NCBI RefSeq assembly: GCF_014204945.1
Contig: NZ_JACHMN010000003.1
Location: forward strand, 2,542,001-2,606,000
DNA from: Allocatelliglobosispora scoriae
GTDB taxonomy: Bacteria; Actinomycetota; Actinomycetes; Mycobacteriales; Micromonosporaceae
DNA: 64,000 nt
Direction of reading: 5' to 3'
How positions within the stretch are numbered: the stretch's first letter is position 1; every line of letters begins with the position of its first letter. The position numbers and the translations under genes are program-made. Below, one piece after another: positions 51,054-57,460 of the stretch. The notes beneath the pieces are model-generated. The model was not told the origin of the DNA, ran no database searches, and saw only the letters and a program-made list of their open reading frames with translations.

Positions 51054-52046
51054 GTGGATATCGACAGCGTCGTCACCGACACCCTGCGATCGATCGCACT
51101 CTTCCTGCCCAAGGCACTGGGATTCGTCGCCATCCTCGTGGTCGGCTGGCTCACCGCCCGAGCGCTGCGGATGCTGGCGGCGAAGTTCCTGGAACGGATC
51201 GGCTTCGACCGGCTCGTCGAGCGCGGCGGCCTCAGCTCGGCACTGGCCCACACCCGCGTCGACGCCTCCGACCTCGTCGCCAAGCTCGTCTTCTACGCGG
51301 TGCTGCTCTTCACGCTGCAGCTGGCGTTCGGCATCTGGGGACCCAACCCGGTCTCGGACCTGATCTACTCGATCGTGACGTGGCTGCCGAAGGCCTTCGT
51401 CGCGATCGTCATCGTGGTGATCGCGGCCGCCATCGGCTCCTGGGTCCGCGACCTCATCGCCGGCGCCCTGGCGGGGCTGTCCTATGGGCGGCTGCTGGCG
51501 CGGTTGGCCTGGGTCTTCATCATCGGGCTCGGGATCATCGCGGCGCTGAACCAGATCGACGTCGCGACGACCGTGACCACCCCGATCCTCATCGCGGTGC
51601 TCGCCACCATCGGCGGCATCCTCATCGTGGGTGTCGGCGGCGGACTCGTCCGGCCCATGCAGGGCCGCTGGGAGGAGTGGCTGCAGCGCGCGCAGCAGGA
51701 GTCGTCGACCGTCGCCGAGCACGCCCGCGCCTACGCCGCCGAGCAGGCCGAGGCCGCTGCGATGGCGGTGCCGGCCGAGCGGGTCTCCGCCTCCGCCGCG
51801 GTGCCGACCCAGCCCGCGGTGCCGACCCAGTACCGCAGCGCGTCGGTGCCCGTGCCGACCCCTGCGCCGACCCCGGCTGCGTCGGCTCCGGAGTCGGCGA
51901 TGGCGGCACCGACCCAGCAGCTGCGCAAGCCCGGCCGGAAGCCCACGCGTACGGCCGAGGCGACCCGGCCGATGGAGACCGACGCCGTGCGGCCGACGGG
52001 CGGCGGTGAACCGGCAGCCGGTGGCGCCTCGACCTCCGAGGAGTAG
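51054..52046 (+). CDS. Membrane protein with conserved TM-helix repeats (mechanosensitive-channel-like)
   Basis: The 330-residue product has about four membrane segments in residues 15-195 (LPKALGFVAILVVGWLTARA; WLPKAFVAIVIVVIAAAIGS; FIIGLGIIAALNQI; ILIAVLATIGGILIVGVGGG). The repeated PKAxxxxxxxxxG pattern matches the small-conductance-channel-related TM-helix family. The Ala/Pro/Glu-rich C-terminus is probably cytosolic and disordered. AAAGGAG lies 6 nt before GTG 51054. A strong terminator follows. Confidence 0.82.
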   Translation: MDIDSVVTDTLRSIALFLPKALGFVAILVVGWLTARALRMLAAKFLERIGFDRLVERGGLSSALAHTRVDASDLVAKLVFYAVLLFTLQLAFGIWGPNPVSDLIYSIVTWLPKAFVAIVIVVIAAAIGSWVRDLIAGALAGLSYGRLLARLAWVFIIGLGIIAALNQIDVATTVTTPILIAVLATIGGILIVGVGGGLVRPMQGRWEEWLQRAQQESSTVAEHARAYAAEQAEAAAMAVPAERVSASAAVPTQPAVPTQYRSASVPVPTPAPTPAASAPESAMAAPTQQLRKPGRKPTRTAEATRPMETDAVRPTGGGEPAAGGASTSEE

Positions 52047-52055
52047 CGGCACCGG

Positions 52056-52089
52056 GGCGGTCCGGACGGATTCGTCCGTCCGGACCGCC
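52056..52089 (+). terminator. Strong hairpin terminator with TTCG loop
   Basis: A 15-bp perfect stem (GGCGGTCCGGACGGA with its complement) closed by a TTCG tetraloop begins 10 nt after the channel-like gene's stop. No U-tract, as is common in actinomycetes. Confidence 0.75.
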
Positions 52090-52102
52090 GGTCCCGCATA
52101 CC

Positions 52103-52131
52103 TTGACAAGCACCGATGGCTGACCCATGAT
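52103..52131 (+). promoter_or_regulatory. Predicted promoter of the two-component operon
   Basis: Consensus -35 TTGACA (52103-52108), exact 17-nt spacer, -10 CATGAT (52126-52131). The predicted start lies near 52138, giving a leader of about 80 nt to GTG 52221. Confidence 0.65.
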
Positions 52132-52138
52132 TCGTCCA

Positions 52139-52150
52139 GAGAGCGCTCTC
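52139..52150. promoter_or_regulatory. GCGC-centred palindromic operator at the transcription start
   Basis: GAGAGC-GCTCTC is a perfect 12-bp palindrome beginning 7 nt after the -10 box. It resembles LacI-family sites in actinomycetes such as the cellobiose regulator's TGGGAGCGCTCCCA. Confidence 0.55.
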
Positions 52151-52220
52151 CAGCTTGATCGCTCTAGCCGGACACCTCGCGGACGGCGGGAGCCCGCACC
52201 GCGACACCGAGGTGGTCCGA

Positions 52221-53411
52221 GTGTCTGACGCAACGGCACAGCTCAACCAGGTCGTGGCGGCCGCCGCGGTCGCCCGCTCGGTCCTGCTGGGCCGAGCCGC
52301 CGTCACGATGACCGCCACCGCCGTCGGCCTGCGCCTGCGGGCCGACCCGTATCCGCAGCTCACCGCACTCGCCCTGGTCGCCGTCGTGACGGCCGTCGCG
52401 CTGGCCGTGCTCAACCACGACCCGCACGTCGTGCGCCACCCGCTGCCGATCCTCGCCCTGGATTTCGCCGCCGCGCTCGGCCTGCTCGCCGTCGGCCACG
52501 GCGACGTGGCCTACTTCTGCTACGCCGTGGGCGCCTGTGCGCTCGGCGGTGTCCTGACCGGACCGTGGGCGCTGCTGCCCGCCGCGCCGCACGCAGCCGT
52601 CGGCTACCTCGCCGCCGCCGACGTGCTCGACGCGGCCGACGCCTCCGTGCGGCTCGCCGGGTTCGTGCTCGCCTTCCCGACCGCGGGGCTGCTCGCCGCG
52701 GCGGGAGCGGCCGCGATCACCACCGGGGTCGCCCGCCACCTGCGGCTCTCCGTCGAGCTCGTCGCCGCGGCACAGCGTTCGGCAGCCGCGTCCGAGCGGG
52801 CCCGGCTCGCCCGCGAGCTGCACGACTCGGTGGCCGCGACGCTGCGCGGCGTGTCGTTCGCGGCCGTGGCCCTGCCGTCGTCGCTGCGGCGCCACCCGGC
52901 CCTGGCGCAGCGGCTCGCCGACACCGTCTCGCAGGGCGCGTCCGCCGCCGTCGCACAGGCCCGCGACCTGCTCGACGGGCTGCGCCTGGACCGGCCCGAC
53001 GAGGAGTTCGCCGGTGTCATCGACGGCATGTGCCGGCAGTGGTCGAAGGACTGCGGCGTGCCGGTGGTGGTGCGCGCCGACCACGCCGACCCGCCGGTGG
53101 CGGTGCGCTACGAGCTGTGCCGGATCCTGCAGGAGGCGCTGCGCAACACCGCTCAGCACGCGAAGGCCGACCAGGTCGACGTCGTCATGGGCGCGGCGGG
53201 CGGCCAGCTGCGGATGCGGATCAGCGACGACGGGGACGGTTTCCGGATGCCCGCCGACGCCGCCGAGCTGCGCGAGGACGGCCACCTCGGCGTCGTCGGC
53301 ATGATCGAGCGGGCGCGTCTGCTCGGCGGCACGCTGCGCCTCGCCTCCCGGCCGGGGTCGGGGACCGTCATCGACGTGGCCGTGCCGTTGCCGGTCGGGA
53401 CCGCGCCATGA
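52221..53411 (+). CDS. NarL-type sensor histidine kinase
   Basis: The 396-residue product has about five or six membrane helices in residues 20-175, then HisKA_3 dimerisation with phospho-acceptor His201 (LARELHDSVAATLRG). The HATPase domain has an N-box (ILQEALRNTAQHA), G-box (SDDGDGF) and GHLGVVGMIERARLLGG. GTG 52221 is chosen for its GAGGTGG site. No periplasmic sensor domain is visible, so the signal probably enters through the membrane helices. The stop overlaps the response-regulator start. Confidence 0.9.
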   Translation: MSDATAQLNQVVAAAAVARSVLLGRAAVTMTATAVGLRLRADPYPQLTALALVAVVTAVALAVLNHDPHVVRHPLPILALDFAAALGLLAVGHGDVAYFCYAVGACALGGVLTGPWALLPAAPHAAVGYLAAADVLDAADASVRLAGFVLAFPTAGLLAAAGAAAITTGVARHLRLSVELVAAAQRSAAASERARLARELHDSVAATLRGVSFAAVALPSSLRRHPALAQRLADTVSQGASAAVAQARDLLDGLRLDRPDEEFAGVIDGMCRQWSKDCGVPVVVRADHADPPVAVRYELCRILQEALRNTAQHAKADQVDVVMGAAGGQLRMRISDDGDGFRMPADAAELREDGHLGVVGMIERARLLGGTLRLASRPGSGTVIDVAVPLPVGTAP

Positions 53412-54067
53412 TCGACGTACTCGTCGTCGACGACAACCCCATCGTCCGGTCCGCGCTGCGCGGCGTCCTGGACGCCACCGAGGATGTCCGGGTCACCGCC
53501 GAGGCCCGCGACGGCCGGGAGGCGATCGTCACGGCGCGACTGGTCCAGCCGGCGGTGACGCTGCTCGACCACCGCATGCCCGTCGCCGACGGGCTCTCCG
53601 TCCTCACCGAGCTGACCGTCCACACCAGCGTCATCGCTCTCACCAGCGACGCCGATCCCGAGCTCATCGGCCGGATGCTGCGCGGCGGCGCCCGCGGCTA
53701 CCTCGTCCACGGCGAGTTCGACCCCCGCGAGCTGCACCGCGCGATCCTCGCCGTCGCCGCGGGCCACGGCTGGCTCTCCCCGGGCGCCGCCGCCGTCGCC
53801 ACGGCGAGCGTACGCGAGCAGGCCCGGCGGGAGACGGTCCAGCGCGATCTCGCCGAGCGCCAGCGGCACACCCGCGCCCACTACCGCCTGACCCACCGGG
53901 AGCAGGACGTCCTGGCGCTGCTCGCCGAAGGGCTCTCCAACGCGGCGATCGCCCACCGGCTGCTGCTCACCGAGAAGACCGTCAAGAACCACCTGCAGCA
54001 CATCTTCGCCAAGCTGCGGGTCACCAGCCGCACGGAAGCGGTCCTGCGCTGGACCGGCCACATCTGA
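53408..54067 (+). CDS. NarL/LuxR-family response regulator
   Basis: The 219-residue product has a receiver with acidic pocket (VLVVDDNP) and phospho-acceptor Asp54 (VTLLDHRMP), a linker of about 35 residues, and a LuxR-type HTH (LTHREQDVLALLAEGLSNAA, then TEKTVKNHLQHIFAKL). Coupled to the kinase (ATGA). A candidate target is the TGAGGCC-AA-GGCCTCA palindrome upstream of the secreted DUF1996 gene; this is inference. Confidence 0.93.
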   Translation: MIDVLVVDDNPIVRSALRGVLDATEDVRVTAEARDGREAIVTARLVQPAVTLLDHRMPVADGLSVLTELTVHTSVIALTSDADPELIGRMLRGGARGYLVHGEFDPRELHRAILAVAAGHGWLSPGAAAVATASVREQARRETVQRDLAERQRHTRAHYRLTHREQDVLALLAEGLSNAAIAHRLLLTEKTVKNHLQHIFAKLRVTSRTEAVLRWTGHI

Positions 54068-54083
54068 GGAGGGGGTCTGCGCC

Positions 54084-54755
54084 ATGCCCGGGACCTGGAA
54101 CGGCCGTGCGGCGGGCTGGGCGGCGCTCGCCGTGGCGGTCGCGGCCGCCGTCATCGTGGTCCCGCCCCTGGTGCTGCCGGAGCCCGGACAGCCTCCGGCG
54201 CGGTCACTGCCGTCGCCGTCCACAGTGGTGGGTGCTGTGCCCGCGCCCTCGCTGCCGGTCTCCAAGCCGCCGTCGCGGGCGGCGTCGGCGTCGGCGGTCG
54301 CGACCAGGACACCGGTGGCCACCCGGACACCGGTCGCGGTGCCGTCCCCGCCCGCCCCGACCCGGTCCGGTCCCGCGTTCCCGACCACGCGGGTCCACGC
54401 CGCCGATCCGGCGAACATCCGCGAGGGAGCGCGGATCATCGAGTGCGCCACCTGCGCGGGCGGTCGGCGGGTGGGGTATATCGGCGGACCGAACATCCTG
54501 GCGATTCCGGTGAGCGGCGTACGCGCGGCGGGGACGAGGACGCTGACGATCACCTACGAGACCGAGCAGCCCCGGACACTGATGATCTCCGTCAGCGGCG
54601 GCCCGGTCCGGGAGCTGTCGTTGTCGGGAGCGGGCAGCTGGCTGATCCCGGCCACGGTCTCCGTCACGGTCTTCATCCCGGCCGGGACGAGCTGGATCAA
54701 GTTCTTCAACAGCGCGGGCGACGCGCCCGACATCAACCAGATCGCGGTGAGCTGA
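54084..54755 (+). CDS. Membrane-anchored CBM-like protein
   Basis: The 223-residue product has one N-terminal membrane helix (WAALAVAVAAAVIVVPPLVL), a Pro/Ser/Thr stalk of about 70 residues with a TRTPVATRTPVAVP duplication, and a C-terminal beta-sandwich (ECATCAGGRRVGYIGG, then LTITYETEQPRTLMISVSG) resembling CBM6/CBM35 carbohydrate-binding modules. It follows the two-component genes by 16 nt in the same operon, so it may act as an extracellular glycan-binding accessory to the kinase. Confidence 0.7.
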   Translation: MPGTWNGRAAGWAALAVAVAAAVIVVPPLVLPEPGQPPARSLPSPSTVVGAVPAPSLPVSKPPSRAASASAVATRTPVATRTPVAVPSPPAPTRSGPAFPTTRVHAADPANIREGARIIECATCAGGRRVGYIGGPNILAIPVSGVRAAGTRTLTITYETEQPRTLMISVSGGPVRELSLSGAGSWLIPATVSVTVFIPAGTSWIKFFNSAGDAPDINQIAVS

Positions 54756-54767
54756 GGCTGCGATGGT

Positions 54768-54800
54768 GCCGCTCCGCCGTCGTCCCTCCGGCGGAGCGGC
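54768..54800. terminator. Bidirectional terminator between convergent genes
   Basis: A perfect 12-bp stem (GCCGCTCCGCCG and CGGCGGAGCGGC) with a 9-nt loop lies between the CBM-like gene and the convergent DUF1996 gene. Confidence 0.7.
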
Positions 54801-54814
54801 CGATCATGCGGCCG

Positions 54815-56224
54815 TCAGAACTGGCCGGCGGTGTTGCACTTCGCCTTCTGCACGATGCAGTTCTTCACCCGGTGGCCCAGGGCGGCGTTGTCCCAGGCGT
54901 TGAAGAAGTCGCCGTGCATCGACGAGGCCATCCCGGAGGCGAGGGTGAAGCCGTCCACGCTGCCCGGGGTGGGGTAGGCGATGACGAAGGAGACCGACGG
55001 GATCGCCACCGGGTAGGCGCCGGTGCAGGTTCCGGTGTAGGAGTAGGCGAGGTGAGACTTGTGGTTGGGGCTGTCCAGGTGCTGGCCGTCCCAGCAGTCC
55101 GGGAAGACGAGCTGGAAGAGCAGGCTCGCGCCCGGTGCGCAGCGCGGCCAGTTGCCGTCGGCGCTGCGGCCGATCTCGCCGCCGGGACCAGCGCAGTAGA
55201 ACTGGTTGACCGAGCCCGCCGGGGTCGGCGTCTGCAGGCTCGCGGTCCCGGCGATCATCCGGAATCCCAGCGGGAACGGGACCGTGGCCGCGGAGTCGGC
55301 GAGCCGGGATCCGTAGTAGACGATCACGGCTTTCGGCTCGACCGCCACGCCGCGCTCGAAGAGCGTGGGCACCCAGTAGGCCGACAGGTCCTGGGCCGGT
55401 CCGCAGCTCGTGCCCGGGTTGGCGAGCAGGGACGCGAGGGTGGTGTTCGCGTTGGTGCTGCGGTTGCCGATGAAGCTGTGCATGTGCGACGCACCGGCCA
55501 GGCCGGGGAAGACGATGGGGTCGTCCGGCTTGGAGTGGCTGTAGGTGCAGGACGCGTTGAACTCCGGCACCCGGACGGCGTTGGGCGGTGCGGGGTCCAT
55601 CGCCATCGCCCGGAACGCGGCGAGCTGCGCCGCCCATGCCGCCTGGTCGACGTCGACCCAGCCGGTCGCGGCGGAGGTGCTGGGCGAGGGCGTCGCTCCG
55701 GTGGCGAACGAGAACCAGTTGATGTTGACGAAGTTGGCGCCGGTGGTGTTGCGCATGACGGCGAAGACCGTCTGCTGCCCGGTGGGGTGGGTGGCGGCGG
55801 TGGCGGTCCTGGTCGTCCAGGCCTGCCAACCGCCCGTCGAGGTGATCGCGAACTGGGCCAGCACTGGTCCCGTGACCGAGCCCGTACGCAGCTCGACGAC
55901 GCCGGTGCCGGCCGTGTCCGCCGACGCGATCCGGGCACCGACGGTGAGCGTCCCGGCCGGGCCGAGATCGACGCCGTCATAGCGCAGCCAGTCCCCGGTG
56001 GCGAGGTAGCCGACGTTCTGCCCGCCGCCGGTGTCGACGGTCGTCTCGACCTGCGCACCGGACTGGGCGGCGAACGACTCCGCCTGCACGACGAGGTCGA
56101 GGGCGGCCGCCGTCGACGGGATCATCGCGGCGGTGGCGGTGGTGAGCGCGATCGCCACCAGGGAGCTGAGGAGCATGACCTGACGCCGGGGGCGGTGCGC
56201 GGTCGGGCGTGAGCCGAATGACAT
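54815..56224 (-). CDS. Secreted DUF1996 protein with N-terminal CBM6/35-like module
   Basis: The 469-residue product has a signal peptide (LLSSLVAIALTTATAAMIPS...AAA), a carbohydrate-binding-like module (VVQAESFAAQSGAQVETT, then VGYLATGDWLRYDGVDLG), a short Ser/Thr linker and a DUF1996 domain (EFNASCTYSHSKPDDPIVFP; SHMHSFIGN; DCWDGQHLDSPNHKSH). DUF1996 is common in secreted fungal and actinobacterial proteins of unknown catalysis; its conserved Asp/His/Cys set is present. AGGAGG lies before the ATG. Probably acts on or binds plant or fungal polymer. Confidence 0.88.
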   Translation of the reverse strand: MSFGSRPTAHRPRRQVMLLSSLVAIALTTATAAMIPSTAAALDLVVQAESFAAQSGAQVETTVDTGGGQNVGYLATGDWLRYDGVDLGPAGTLTVGARIASADTAGTGVVELRTGSVTGPVLAQFAITSTGGWQAWTTRTATAATHPTGQQTVFAVMRNTTGANFVNINWFSFATGATPSPSTSAATGWVDVDQAAWAAQLAAFRAMAMDPAPPNAVRVPEFNASCTYSHSKPDDPIVFPGLAGASHMHSFIGNRSTNANTTLASLLANPGTSCGPAQDLSAYWVPTLFERGVAVEPKAVIVYYGSRLADSAATVPFPLGFRMIAGTASLQTPTPAGSVNQFYCAGPGGEIGRSADGNWPRCAPGASLLFQLVFPDCWDGQHLDSPNHKSHLAYSYTGTCTGAYPVAIPSVSFVIAYPTPGSVDGFTLASGMASSMHGDFFNAWDNAALGHRVKNCIVQKAKCNTAGQF

Positions 56225-56332
56225 GGAAGACCTCCTGATGGGGCAGCACAGGATGAGTCGGCGGGCCGGGACCTCCCGCCGGGCCCGTACGGATCGGGAG
56301 GGACGGTGATCGATCCATTGCGGGCGTTTTTC

Positions 56333-56376
56333 ACCGTAGCCACCGCGCCGCCCCGGCACATGAGGCCAAGGCCTCA
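56333..56376 (-). promoter_or_regulatory. Predicted activator-dependent promoter of the DUF1996 gene
   Basis: On the minus strand a -10 TACGGT (56338-56333) lacks a good -35. The perfect palindrome TGAGGCC-AA-GGCCTCA (56361-56376) is centred about 42 bp upstream of the predicted start, the usual spot for a class II activator. The rest of the 256-bp divergent gap shows no other clear element. Confidence 0.5.
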
Positions 56377-56480
56377 GCCCGCGGCCCGATTCGCGGGCAG
56401 CGTGCTCGACGTATGCCGAACGTATGACCGGGCCACCGCATCGTTGTGGCGTTCCCCCTCCTAGCGGAAGGCAGAGCGTC

Positions 56481-57389
56481 ATGTCAGTACTGCGTCGCAT
56501 CGGTGCCGTGGCAGCCGCGGCTGTCCTCGGCGCCACCCTGTGCGCCCCGGCCGCCAACGCGGATTGGACCTTCTACCGCACCGACCCCCACGTCATCGCC
56601 TGCTGGCAGAAGGTCAACGCCTACGGCGGCGTCTACCAGGTGAGCAACGGACTGCTCAACGGGACCGGGGGTTACCACACCGCCCAGGTGCAGACCTACC
56701 GGCCCGGAGCGGGCGTCATCGCCGACCAGGTCTACACCTCGGCGCCCGGTGAGTGGAAGCTCGGCGCGCTCGCCCACGTGGCCCTGGTCCCCAACGACAG
56801 CTTCCTCTACTACCTCGACGGCGGCCAGGCGGTGAACATCCCGGCCAACGGCATCCCGTACTACATGAACCACTGCAAGGTGAAGGAGTCGCCGTCGGCG
56901 AAGGTACGCCTGGCGATCAGCTACGGCCTGGCCCAGCTCGACTCGGTCTACGTGGGCTGCTACGGCGGCAACTACCGGCACGGGGTCGTTCCGACCAGCG
57001 ACAAGTACCACGACGGCCGCAAGTGCGGTCAGTCGCGCGTCTACTACCAGCCCGCCGGCGTCAAGGGCTTCGACTGCTCCGGGCTGGTGATGGAGATGTA
57101 CAAGGCCGCCGGGGTGCCGTTCACCTGGGACGGCTCGGACCTCATCCGGGGCGGGGTGCCGCAGGTCCCGAAGTCGCAGATCCAGGTCGGCGACCTTCTC
57201 GCGAAGTCCGGCCACGTCGCCTTCTACCTCGGTGACGGCGACGGCGACGGGGTGGCGTCCGTGCTGGAGGCGACCCCCAAGACCTACAACGCCGACGGCA
57301 CCTGGACCGGCGTGGTGATCAGCGACGCGACGGGCTACCTGAACGACGGCGCCTACACCGCCCACCGGGTGCCGGGAGCGGGAATCTGA
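56481..57389 (+). CDS. Secreted NlpC/P60-like cysteine peptidase
   Basis: The 302-residue product has a signal peptide (VLRRIGAVAAAAVLGATLCA), a novel-looking N-terminal domain of about 140 residues, and an NlpC/P60 core with Cys199 (GFDCSGLVMEMYKAAG) and His245 (SGHVAFYLGDGDGDG). The family cleaves peptidoglycan stem peptides. The insert between Cys and His is short, and a DGDGDGV loop follows the His strand. GGAAGG before the ATG. A hairpin terminator follows. Confidence 0.82.
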   Translation: MSVLRRIGAVAAAAVLGATLCAPAANADWTFYRTDPHVIACWQKVNAYGGVYQVSNGLLNGTGGYHTAQVQTYRPGAGVIADQVYTSAPGEWKLGALAHVALVPNDSFLYYLDGGQAVNIPANGIPYYMNHCKVKESPSAKVRLAISYGLAQLDSVYVGCYGGNYRHGVVPTSDKYHDGRKCGQSRVYYQPAGVKGFDCSGLVMEMYKAAGVPFTWDGSDLIRGGVPQVPKSQIQVGDLLAKSGHVAFYLGDGDGDGVASVLEATPKTYNADGTWTGVVISDATGYLNDGAYTAHRVPGAGI

Positions 57390-57394
57390 TCCGC

Positions 57395-57428
57395 CGGGAG
57401 CCCCGACGGCACCGGCGGCGGGCTCCCG
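57395..57428 (+). terminator. Hairpin after the NlpC/P60-like gene
   Basis: CGGGAGCCC (57395-57403) pairs with GGGCTCCCG (57420-57428); the 16-nt loop can fold further. It begins 6 nt after the stop. Confidence 0.6.
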
Positions 57429-57460
57429 CATTCCCCATCGTCGATGCCATCCGCTGTACG

